Below the pieces are notes generated by a model, which saw only the letters and a list, made by a program, of their open reading frames with translations, made no database searches and was not told the DNA's origin. The translations under genes were made by a program, and so were the position numbers. Below are positions 1 to 5,609 of a DNA stretch of 6,178 bases, piece by piece. Numbering within the stretch: position 1 is the stretch's first letter; each line of letters begins with the position of its first letter. Source of the stretch: an uncultured Coriobacteriia bacterium (lineage in GTDB: Bacteria > Actinomycetota > Coriobacteriia > Coriobacteriales > QAMH01); assembly GCA_949283445.1 (NCBI GenBank), contig CASDTD010000142.1, positions 1 through 6,178 of the forward strand, read 5' to 3'.

Positions 1-21
1 GAAACGCTTTCGCCGCGTTTC
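1..21. repeat. Perfect inverted repeat at window edge
   Basis: GAAACGC (1-7) and GCGTTTC (15-21) form a 7-bp stem with a 7-nt loop, about 77 nt past the stop of the last gene on the minus strand. It could be the stem of a transcription terminator, but the window ends before any following T-run could be seen. It could equally lie inside a gene that continues outside. The rest of 1-97 shows no supported gene. Confidence 0.3.
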
Positions 22-97
22 CGCTCGCAGAACGTCGCCGCTACCGACTTTTGGGGTTGCGTCGTCGCCGCACGCCCCCGCACGAAGCGAAAAGCCC

Positions 98-646
98 TCA
101 CTCCCCCGGCCCCTTGGCCGCAGGCTGCGCCACCGCGACGAGCACGGGAGCCGCCGATTTTGCCGACTCAACGCCAACGTCCATGCGCTTGTTGACAATC
201 ACGTGCAGAAGCGAGATCAACGCCACCGTCGACGCTATGAAGAGCGGCTCAACGGCAAAGACCGCCGGCAGGTTCTGAATCATCACCTCGTCCGTGTACG
301 CCGTCCCCGTCATCACGGTCCACGCGAAAGCAGAAGGAAGCTCCGCGATGTTTTGCAGTAGAAACACCGTCAAAGCGATGATGATGCGCCACATCAGGCT
401 TCCACGCGTGCAGACCACAGGTAACACGAGCGAGACCGTCAGCGCCACCAGCATACGAACGGACATCGGCATGAGTACGCGAAACGGCGTCAAGCCGAAA
501 GCGATAATGCACTCAAGAATCCAGAACACCCGCTTGTGCTTCAGGGCGAGTATGCGCATCTCCATGTACAGCGCGACAAGCTGCGCGGGAGCAGCCACGA
601 AAAGCGACCACGCCAACTCTTCCCACGTCAAGAACCCGAACAGCAT
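98..646 (-). CDS. Polytopic membrane protein of unknown function, downstream of hipA
   Basis: I do not recognise a named family. The 182-residue product has about five hydrophobic segments (roughly 9-29, 40-58, 62-79, 86-110 and 125-152) and then a soluble Ala/Val/Pro-rich tail of about 30 residues. There is no signal peptide and no catalytic motif. The pattern around WRIIIALTVFLLQNIAELP loosely recalls the membrane sensor part of AgrC-like GHKL histidine kinases, but no kinase domain follows; this resemblance is only an impression. ATG at 646 is preferred because GGGGAGG lies 5 nt upstream; the in-frame GTG at 670 would translate the ribosome-binding site. The gene starts 24 nt after the hipA stop and is likely cotranscribed with hipBA. 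Its N-terminal half is paralogous to the small protein after hisE. A role with HipBA is possible but unproven. Confidence 0.78.
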   Translation of the reverse strand: MLFGFLTWEELAWSLFVAAPAQLVALYMEMRILALKHKRVFWILECIIAFGLTPFRVLMPMSVRMLVALTVSLVLPVVCTRGSLMWRIIIALTVFLLQNIAELPSAFAWTVMTGTAYTDEVMIQNLPAVFAVEPLFIASTVALISLLHVIVNKRMDVGVESAKSAAPVLVAVAQPAAKGPGE

Positions 647-670
647 CTGGCCCTCCCCTTCGCGACGCAC
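497..670 (-). repeat. Duplicated block, copy 2 (after hipA): leader plus 5' half of membrane gene
   Basis: This is the second copy of the block described after hisE. It begins right after the hipA TAG, carries the same CGCGAAGGG core (656-664) and a strong ribosome-binding site, and continues into the first 50 codons of the 98-646 gene. Base-level divergence inside the coding part shows that the duplication is not recent, or that one copy arrived from a related strain. Confidence 0.7.
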
Positions 671-1966
671 CTACAACCGCTCGAGCAGTCGCCTACAGTT
701 CGCGCCAATCTCTGCCTGCATCACAGAAGCCACTTCGTCGACAACGGAAATCCCAGCTCCACACGCTTCCTCAACGACCTCACTCAATGCACGTGGTACA
801 AGCTCCGCCATCTCCCCAAAGCGCCCGACCAACAGCTCGGTATCAAGATCTAACTCTCCAAGCGCACTATCGTGCGCCATCTTCTCCACATGCTCTCGTC
901 CCACAAATCCGAACCTGTTCTCGCCGCCTATGGAGAGCGCGGCCCTCAAGGGACGGCGCTGACGCGGTGCAAGGCTTTGATACGGTGCAATCGAGGCGAC
1001 ATCGTAAAGCGGAGCAAGCCTCACGTCGTCTTCTGCAAGTAACAGTAAAGAATGGTTCTTCGCATGAGCATCCGTCGCGCCGATGAGATAGTTAAAGAAG
1101 AGATACAGTATGAAACGATAGGCATTTTCCCTGGCATTCCCGCCTGTTGAGCAAAGAAGCTCGAGGACGCGCGGAGTCGTGGGGCCACCTTGCTCGGCGT
1201 ACTTCGCAGACGGCATCACGCCTAGAGCTTGGCAGAAATCCTCTTGGTGAACCCGCATGACATTCGCGTTTTCATCGCGTCTCCGGTCATATCGCTCGAC
1301 AATGATAGCCGGCTCGGACTCAAAAAACCGATACGAAACATGCGCAACGGGCAGCCCGACCGCAGTAGCCGTCTTCATGGATAGATACTCCACCAGAGCC
1401 TGGTGCTTCAACCCCGAAACGCCGGGTTTGAGTATATGCGTCGTGGCAGCAGCGCCCTGACACTCGCACCACTGGCCGCCTTCATATCGAAGTGCCAGTT
1501 TCGCCTGACAACCACCGAGCGACCAGTGCCCTTCAAAGGTCGAAGCGCCTGTCCATGCCGCTGCGGCATCCTCGCGAATCTCCGCAAGCCGCATGGCAAC
1601 TTCATGCTCCGACAAAGGAAGCAAAGCTTCCTCCGCAAGCATATGCGGGGAAACTTCCATGTCTGAGCAAACCTGCACAGCTCCCGGGCAATCGAGCCCC
1701 ATCCGTTGCAGGAGCCTAAAGGGATTGTTTCCGGATATGCCAAACGAAGCGCCTATGGACGCCCGTATGCTGTCCTCGTCAGGAAGAAGCCCCATCAGAT
1801 ACGGCCTGACAGTTCTGTCATCGTATCGAGCAAGCCCTACGGGCATTGACAGCGATAAGGGCGGCCCGGCATAACCGGGGGCATATTCGAAGCTCAACGC
1901 GCCATGGCGGTCTTCATGCAAACTGCCGCATGTCACGCCGTTGATAAGGACCGTTAAGTCGGACAC
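671..1966 (-). CDS. hipA: HipA-like Ser/Thr kinase toxin
   Basis: HipA kinases halt growth and promote persistence; E. coli HipA phosphorylates glutamyl-tRNA synthetase GltX. The target of this one is unknown. About 431 residues, close to the 440 of E. coli HipA. The N-terminal subdomain (about 1-105) is followed by the HipA C-terminal kinase domain. Visible motifs: nucleotide loop SLGGCQAK (149-156), with Ser149 matching the self-phosphorylated Ser150; THILKP with Lys180; VERYDR (223-228); HQEDFCQALG (240-249); catalytic Asp299 in TDAHAKN with Asn304; metal-binding Asp322 in PLYDVAS. The two aspartates are 23 residues apart, as in E. coli. No motif is broken, so it should be active. The start is uncertain among GTG codons at 2002 (31-nt overlap with hipB), 1975 (GTGA overlap) and 1966. 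I chose 1966 because the protein then begins MSDLTVLING, like known HipA N-termini. The stop is followed at once by the membrane-protein gene's leader. Confidence 0.93.
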   Translation of the reverse strand: MSDLTVLINGVTCGSLHEDRHGALSFEYAPGYAGPPLSLSMPVGLARYDDRTVRPYLMGLLPDEDSIRASIGASFGISGNNPFRLLQRMGLDCPGAVQVCSDMEVSPHMLAEEALLPLSEHEVAMRLAEIREDAAAAWTGASTFEGHWSLGGCQAKLALRYEGGQWCECQGAAATTHILKPGVSGLKHQALVEYLSMKTATAVGLPVAHVSYRFFESEPAIIVERYDRRRDENANVMRVHQEDFCQALGVMPSAKYAEQGGPTTPRVLELLCSTGGNARENAYRFILYLFFNYLIGATDAHAKNHSLLLLAEDDVRLAPLYDVASIAPYQSLAPRQRRPLRAALSIGGENRFGFVGREHVEKMAHDSALGELDLDTELLVGRFGEMAELVPRALSEVVEEACGAGISVVDEVASVMQAEIGANCRRLLERL

Positions 1967-1971
1967 GGCAA

Positions 1972-2289
1972 TCACCGCCCCGTCTCGTCGTCGAGCTTCC
2001 ACCTGTCATCGAGATCGTCCCAGGGGAGATGCTCTCCTTCCCCCACCGTGTCCTTCGACAAGGCGGAGATAGACTGCTCGTAGTCGATAGACATCGACAG
2101 CCCAAGCGAATTGAGCACTTTCAGGAAATTGTCGAGACCGAAATTGCCGCTCTCGCCCGTCTCAAGCGCATAGAGCGTACGAGCACCGATGCCCGTCTTC
2201 GCAGCCAGTTCCGCACGGGACATCCCCTTGTCCTCGCGAACTCTGCGAACGATACTGCCCGCCAAAGCGGTCGAAACGACTTTGCCCAT
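1972..2289 (-). CDS. hipB: HipB-like helix-turn-helix antitoxin/autorepressor
   Basis: This 105-residue protein has a Cro/C1-type (Xre) helix-turn-helix domain at about residues 8-67: IVRRVREDKGMSRAELAAKTG, then IGARTLYALETGESGNFGLDNFLKVLNSLGL. In the HipBA family, HipB is the labile antitoxin that binds HipA and with it represses the operon. A weakly conserved acidic tail (about 84-105, with PWDDLDDRWKLDDE) follows; E. coli HipB is 88 residues, so the tail is longer here. I take ATG at 2289 with GGAG 6 nt upstream. The longer frame, to 2340, would start inside the spacer of the promoter and is unlikely to be translated. The stop overlaps or abuts the hipA start, depending on which GTG hipA uses. 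HTH repressor followed by HipA kinase is the classical hipBA order. Function is inferred from family and neighbour. Confidence 0.9.
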   Translation of the reverse strand: MGKVVSTALAGSIVRRVREDKGMSRAELAAKTGIGARTLYALETGESGNFGLDNFLKVLNSLGLSMSIDYEQSISALSKDTVGEGEHLPWDDLDDRWKLDDETGR

Positions 2290-2321
2290 GCCGCACTCCG
2301 ATAAAAGTTGCCGTATTCTGC

Positions 2322-2360
2322 GTTGCGCAATATATAGCATATTGCAATATACAGCAACTT
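2322..2360 (-). promoter_or_regulatory. hipBA promoter with embedded operator-like repeats
   Basis: On the minus strand, TTGCTG (2352-2357) and TATATT (2329-2334) are separated by exactly 17 nt, a good sigma-70-type promoter placed about 40 nt before the hipB ATG. Between the two boxes is a perfect 12-bp palindrome ATATTGCAATAT (2339-2350). On the plus strand, GCAATATATAGC (2327-2338) and GCAATATACAGC (2344-2355) form an 11-of-12 direct repeat with a 17-nt period covering both promoter boxes. The island is AT-rich within GC-rich DNA. HipB proteins are known to repress their own operon by binding palindromes in the promoter, so this is the likely operator. The sequence pattern is seen directly; binding is inferred. 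Confidence 0.72.
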
Positions 2361-2457
2361 ACATGCAGAATGAACGCATCTGCGAAGCTCCAGCGCTTTT
2401 CGATGTAGTGGGTTTTGTACCTTTCAGCAGGTAGACAGGCCATTTTCGTGAATCCCC

Positions 2458-2733
2458 TCACTTCCCCGCTCCCCTCGCCGCGGCGAGCATCTCCTCGACC
2501 TGCGCACGCGCCCGCCCACGGTGGCCGGCGCCTGCCGCCAACAACGCTGCCGAGGGCAGTTGCATGCGAAGCAGACAGAACGCCACAATGACGGATATCT
2601 CGCACGTCCAGAACACACGCACATGCTGCAACTCGAGCATGCGTGACAGCAAGAAGATGACGAGCAGCTGCAACGGTGCGGCCACGGCAAGCTCGTATAC
2701 CACCTCTTCCCAGAGGATAATCCCGAACAGCAT
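2458..2733 (-). CDS. Small two-helix membrane protein, shortened paralogue of the 98-646 protein
   Basis: I do not recognise a named family. The 91-residue product has two likely membrane helices (about 11-29 and 41-57), then a short Ala/Arg/Gly-rich tail with charged residues. Over its first 50 residues it matches the protein encoded at 98-646 at about 46% identity, sharing MLFG, WEE, VAAP-QL, R-L-L-H-RVFW and a following Glu. After about residue 60 it lacks the middle three helices of the long copy. The last codons are again similar (AAARGAGK here, PAAKGPGE there), so it looks like an internally deleted copy that is still open. The start is ATG at 2733 with GAAGGG upstream; an in-frame GTG at 2754 would add seven residues that contain the ribosome-binding site, so I reject it. 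It follows hisE by 22 nt and is probably carried on the his transcript. It may be functional or decaying. Confidence 0.7.
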   Translation of the reverse strand: MLFGIILWEEVVYELAVAAPLQLLVIFLLSRMLELQHVRVFWTCEISVIVAFCLLRMQLPSAALLAAGAGHRGRARAQVEEMLAAARGAGK

Positions 2734-2755
2734 CTGGCTTCCCTTCGCGCACACC
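2584..2755 (-). repeat. Duplicated block, copy 1 (after hisE): leader plus 5' half of membrane gene
   Basis: This stretch covers the leader after the hisE stop codon, the ribosome-binding site and the first 50 codons of the small membrane gene. It resembles the stretch after the hipA stop (497-670). The leader shares an exact CGCGAAGGG (2741-2749 here, 656-664 in the other copy) and then CCAGATGCTGTTCGGG at the start. The coding part is diverged but alignable at protein level. The similarity includes non-coding leader, so it reflects duplication of a DNA segment, not just two genes of one family. Confidence 0.7.
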
Positions 2756-3073
2756 CTATTTCATGCGCGCGTCAAGCTCTCCTGCCAGCTCCGCAGTCGT
2801 GATGCCGTAGCGCTCTGCCACAACCAGCAGATGATAGAGCAAGTCTCCCATCTCATAGCGGATATGGTCGTGATCGTCGTCCTTGCAGGCCATAACGACC
2901 TCGCCGGCTTCCTCCACGACCTTGCCCAGGCACTTGTCCTCCTTTGAGGTGAGCAGCAGCGCAGTGTAGCTTTCCGCCGGGTCATGTTCCCAGCGCCCGT
3001 GAATGGTCGCGGCAAGCGAGGCGATGGTCACCCCAAGGTCGCCATCGTGCACGTTGGCGGTTCTCTCTCCCAT
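2756..3073 (-). CDS. hisE: Phosphoribosyl-ATP pyrophosphatase HisE
   Basis: HisE hydrolyses phosphoribosyl-ATP to phosphoribosyl-AMP and pyrophosphate, the second histidine step. It is an all-alpha MazG-like enzyme. The product is 105 residues, normal for a stand-alone HisE. The Mg-binding pattern is visible as KVVEEAGEVV (51-60; Glu54, Glu55, Glu58), followed by YEMGDLLYHLLV (73-84; Glu74, Asp77). The first 12 residues are a variable tail before the usual helix. ATG at 3073 has AAGGGGAG 5 nt upstream and follows the hisI TAG by 2 nt, so the two are surely cotranscribed. It is the last recognisable his gene; an unrelated small membrane-protein gene follows after 22 nt with no terminator between. 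Confidence 0.96.
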   Translation of the reverse strand: MGERTANVHDGDLGVTIASLAATIHGRWEHDPAESYTALLLTSKEDKCLGKVVEEAGEVVMACKDDDHDHIRYEMGDLLYHLLVVAERYGITTAELAGELDARMK

Positions 3074-3075
3074 GG

Positions 3076-3432
3076 CTACTCCCCTTTCCCATCACGCTCG
3101 TAAACGTCGAGGTCAATGCTGCGGTAAAAGCAGCTGCGCGCGCCGGTGTGACAGGCAGGTCCTTCAGCATCCACCTTCACCAGCAACGTGTCGGCATCGC
3201 AATCGTAGAACAGCTCCTTGACGTGCTGCACGTTGCCCGACGTGGCACCCTTGTTCCACAGCTCCTGCCGCGAGCGCGACCAGAACCACGTGAGCCCCGT
3301 CGTGCGGGTGAGCTCGAGCGACTCGGCGTTCATCCACGCCATCATGAGCACTTCGCCGGTGTCGTGCTGCTGCACGATAGCCGGGATGAGCCCCCGCTCG
3401 TCATATGTCAGCTCCACGTCTTGCGCCTTCAT
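3076..3432 (-). CDS. hisI: Phosphoribosyl-AMP cyclohydrolase HisI
   Basis: HisI opens the adenine ring of phosphoribosyl-AMP to give ProFAR, the third histidine step. It is a small Zn- and Mg-dependent dimer. The protein is 118 residues. Family motifs are LIPAIVQQ (15-22), [10 protein letters not shown] (26-35), [13 protein letters not shown] (50-62) and the metal sites DCDADTLL (77-84: Asp77, Asp79, Asp81, Cys78) and [11 protein letters not shown] (94-104: Cys94, Cys101). ATG at 3432 is preferred over a GTG two codons upstream at 3438: a GAGGAG ribosome-binding site lies 7 nt before the ATG but only 1 nt before the GTG. It is a stand-alone cyclohydrolase; the pyrophosphatase is the separate hisE, which starts 2 nt after this stop, whereas enterobacteria fuse the two activities. 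Confidence 0.97.
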   Translation of the reverse strand: MKAQDVELTYDERGLIPAIVQQHDTGEVLMMAWMNAESLELTRTTGLTWFWSRSRQELWNKGATSGNVQHVKELFYDCDADTLLVKVDAEGPACHTGARSCFYRSIDLDVYERDGKGE

Positions 3433-3453
3433 GCACACACTCCTCGTGCGTTC

Positions 3454-4218
3454 CTACAGCCTGACCGGAATGCCCTGCGCGGCCATGTATTCCTTGACCT
3501 GACGTATGGAAAACGTCCCGAAGTGAAAGACGCTCGCCGCAAGCACGGCATCGGCCTCGCCCTCGATGACGCCTTCCGCGAAATGCTCGAGCTTCCCCAC
3601 GCCGCCCGATGCGATGACGGGAATGTCCACTGCACGCGCCACGGCACGCGTGAGCGGGATGTCGAAGCCCTCCTGGGAACCGTCGCGGTCCATGCTCGTG
3701 AGCAGAATCTCCCCCGCCCCGCGCTTGGCCGCCTCGCGCGCCCATTCGACCGCGTCGACGCCCGTATCCTTGCGCCCGCCATGCACGTAGCAGGTCCACT
3801 TGTCCGCGCCGGACGCAACGCGCTTGGCGTCGATGGCCACAAGCACCGCCTGGCTGCCGAACGCGGCGGCACCCGCCGTGATGAGCGCTGGGTCCTTGAG
3901 CGCGGCGGAGTTGAGCGAGACCTTGTCTGCACCCGCGGCGATCATCGTGCGCATGTCCGCGACGCTGCGAAAGCCCCCGCCCACGGCATAGGGAATATGC
4001 ACTTCCTCGCTCGCGCGGCTTGCCATGGCCACCGTCGTAGCGCGTCCTTCGTGCGTGGCCGTGATATCGAGGAAGATGACCTCGTCGGCTCCCTGGGCGT
4101 CGTAGGCCTGCGCGAGCTCGACCGGGTCGCCCGCATCGCGCAAGTCGACGAAGTTCACGCCTTTGACGACGCGCCCGTCCTTCACGTCCAGACAGGGGAT
4201 GATGCGCTTGGTCAGCAT
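3454..4218 (-). CDS. hisF: Imidazole glycerol phosphate synthase, cyclase subunit HisF
   Basis: HisF is the cyclase half of IGP synthase. It uses ammonia channelled from HisH to convert PRFAR to IGP plus AICAR, the latter feeding back to purine synthesis. It is 254 residues, the normal length for this (beta/alpha)8-barrel. The catalytic aspartates are Asp11 ([16 protein letters not shown]) and Asp130 (VAIDAKR). The LTSMDRDG motif (173-180) and the phosphate loops at AVGGGFRS (78-85) and ASGGVG (203-208) are present. The loop carries Phe83 where Ile is usual, a mild substitution. ATG at 4218 has AGGAGG four nt upstream and sits inside the end of hisA (ATGCTGA, 7-nt overlap), so translation of the two is probably coupled. 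The gene is followed by a 21-nt gap to hisI. Confidence 0.97.
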   Translation of the reverse strand: MLTKRIIPCLDVKDGRVVKGVNFVDLRDAGDPVELAQAYDAQGADEVIFLDITATHEGRATTVAMASRASEEVHIPYAVGGGFRSVADMRTMIAAGADKVSLNSAALKDPALITAGAAAFGSQAVLVAIDAKRVASGADKWTCYVHGGRKDTGVDAVEWAREAAKRGAGEILLTSMDRDGSQEGFDIPLTRAVARAVDIPVIASGGVGKLEHFAEGVIEGEADAVLAASVFHFGTFSIRQVKEYMAAQGIPVRL

Positions 4219-4946
4219 GAGGCCTCCTGACAGGCGCGTACGCCCTCTTCGACCGTGAACGCGCCTTCGTAGATGGCACGCCCCGTGATGACACCGTCGA
4301 TGCCGGGAGCGGGCAGGGCGCCCAAGGCGCGTATGTCGTCGAGCGAGCCGATGCCGCCCGAAGCCGTGATGGAAAAGCCCGCGGCAGCCGCGAGTCGTCC
4401 GTACGCCGCCGCGTCGATGCCGCACTGCATGCCGTCGCGCGAGATGTCCGTGTAGACCAGCTCGTGAATGCCGAAGTCCTTGAGCTCGGCGACGAGGTCG
4501 GCCGCCGGCGTGCTCGTGCCCTCGCGCCAGCCCTCGATGGCAACCATGCCGTCTTTGGCGTCAATGCCCGCGACGATGCAGTCCGCGTACAGGCGCGCCG
4601 CCTCTTGGGCAAACGCCGGGTCGCGCACGAGCGCAGAACCCAGCACCAGACGCGTCGCGCCCGAATCGAGGTAGCGTTCGAGCGTCTCCATGGTGCGGAT
4701 ACCGCCGCCCACCTCCACGGTCATGTTCGTCGAGCAGGCAATCTTCGAAATCACGTTCATGTTCGTGGGCGCACCGTCACGCGCGCCGTCCAAATCCACG
4801 ATATGAACGCGTTCGGCACCGGCGGCTTCGAACTCCTGGGCTTTCGCCACCGGGTCGTCGCCGTAGACGGTAACCTGATTGTAATCGCCCTTCTTGAGCC
4901 GGACGACCTTGCCGTCCAGAATGTCGATGGCGGGTACGAGAATCAT
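4212..4946 (-). CDS. hisA: ProFAR isomerase HisA (phosphoribosylformimino-AICAR-phosphate isomerase)
   Basis: HisA is a (beta/alpha)8-barrel that carries out the Amadori rearrangement of ProFAR to PRFAR, the substrate of HisF-HisH. The 244-residue length is typical. Visible catalytic residues are Asp8 (VPAIDIL), Asp129 (GIDAKDG) and Thr166 (VYTDISRDG). Phosphate-binding loops appear at VEVGGGIR (77-84) and [11 protein letters not shown] (194-204). The VEVGGGIR and SRDG motifs fit ordinary HisA; the dual HisA/TrpF enzyme PriA of many actinobacteria typically has VELSGGIR, so no TrpF activity is predicted (an inference from motifs). ATG at 4946 is chosen because the protein then begins [10 protein letters not shown], a GGAGGAGAGG stretch lies just upstream, and the start overlaps the hisH stop by 4 nt. 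An in-frame upstream extension to 5057 would only read antisense-like codons inside hisH. The stop overlaps the hisF start by 7 nt. Confidence 0.97.
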   Translation of the reverse strand: MILVPAIDILDGKVVRLKKGDYNQVTVYGDDPVAKAQEFEAAGAERVHIVDLDGARDGAPTNMNVISKIACSTNMTVEVGGGIRTMETLERYLDSGATRLVLGSALVRDPAFAQEAARLYADCIVAGIDAKDGMVAIEGWREGTSTPAADLVAELKDFGIHELVYTDISRDGMQCGIDAAAYGRLAAAAGFSITASGGIGSLDDIRALGALPAPGIDGVITGRAIYEGAFTVEEGVRACQEASC

Positions 4947-5605
4947 GACCTCTCCTCCACGATGCGGGTGAAGTTCTCCAGCAGCTTCAAGCCGAGCGCG
5001 GAGGACTTTTCCGGATGGAACTGCACGCCGAACACGTTGCCCGCCGCTATGGCGCAATCAAAAGTGCGGGCATGCGTCGTCGTGGCGATGACCTGCACTT
5101 TATCGGCAACGACGACGTTATAGGAATGGGTGAAATAGAAATAGGAGCCATCCTCGATGCCGGAAAACAGCGGGTTTTCCCTCCCGGCAGCCGTGAACTC
5201 GACCGAATTCCACCCCACATGCGGGACTTTGTGCTTGACGCCGGCCACATCGACAGCCGCGACACGCTCCACATGACCGGACACGATGCCCAACCCCTCG
5301 AGACATGTGCCGGGCGCGCAGCCTTCGTCCCCCCACTCGAAAAGCAGGTGCAGCCCCAGGCAGATCCCCAGAAACGGCGTGCCGCCTTCGACGGCGGTAC
5401 GAATGGCGTCTGCCTGCCCCGTCCGGTTCATCGTGGTCATCGCATCGGCAAACGCGCCCACGCCGGGCAAGACGATGGCATCGGCGCTCGTGATATCAGC
5501 AGGCGCGTCCGTGATGAATGCGTCGGCACCCACATCGGACAGCCCGCGGGCCACGCTGGCAAGATTGCCCTTGCAGTAGTCGACGACGGCGATTCTTCCA
5601 GCCAC
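4943..5605 (-). CDS. hisH: Imidazole glycerol phosphate synthase, glutamine amidotransferase subunit HisH
   Basis: HisH hydrolyses glutamine and passes the ammonia to its partner HisF in the IGP synthase heterodimer. It is 220 residues, a class I glutamine amidotransferase. The oxyanion strand region is PGVGAF (47-52), the nucleophile is Cys82 in GICLGLHLLF, and His197 and Glu199 in FGVQFHPEKSS complete the triad. PHVGWN (128-133) is the usual HisH mid-protein motif. The start is GTG at 5605, giving MAGRIAVVDY; AAGG lies only 2 nt upstream of it, a tight ribosome-binding site. No other in-frame start fits before the conserved VVDY strand. The gene begins 4 nt after the hisB stop, and its TGA overlaps the hisA ATG (ATGA), which implies translational coupling. 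The partner gene hisF lies just beyond hisA. Identification is very secure. Confidence 0.97.
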   Translation of the reverse strand: MAGRIAVVDYCKGNLASVARGLSDVGADAFITDAPADITSADAIVLPGVGAFADAMTTMNRTGQADAIRTAVEGGTPFLGICLGLHLLFEWGDEGCAPGTCLEGLGIVSGHVERVAAVDVAGVKHKVPHVGWNSVEFTAAGRENPLFSGIEDGSYFYFTHSYNVVVADKVQVIATTTHARTFDCAIAAGNVFGVQFHPEKSSALGLKLLENFTRIVEERS

Positions 5606-5609
5606 GTCC

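Noticed and set aside
294..962. Plus-strand open frame of 222 codons opposite the membrane gene and hipA
   Set aside because: Low-complexity Ser/Thr/Arg-rich translation without domains; the minus-strand genes here have good starts, ribosome-binding sites and, for hipA, clear motifs.
2290..2340. N-terminal extension of HipB from an upstream ATG at 2340
   Set aside because: That ATG lies in the spacer between the -35 and -10 boxes of the likely promoter, so the normal transcript would not contain it; the HTH family fold starts after the ATG at 2289.
2341..2457. Possible attachment site, insertion-sequence remnant or terminator in the gap before hipB
   Set aside because: Only short 4-bp stems, no T-run, no matching direct repeat flanking hipBA, and no transposase or integrase fragment could be seen by eye.
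2162..2752. Minus-strand open frame of 196 codons spanning the small membrane gene and the hip promoter
   Set aside because: It reads the small membrane gene out of frame, and its Arg/Cys/Ala-rich product shows no domain; the paralogy with 98-646 supports the other frame.
3148..4230. Long plus-strand open frame (360 codons) opposite hisI and hisF
   Set aside because: It lies antisense to two unmistakable his genes, and its His/Arg/Asp-rich translation has no recognisable domain. It is a by-product of GC-rich codon use.
3401..4612. Long minus-strand open frame (403 codons) overlapping hisA, hisF and hisI in another frame
   Set aside because: Very Arg/Ala/Ser-rich translation typical of a shifted frame in GC-rich DNA; the real genes in this span are fully accounted for.
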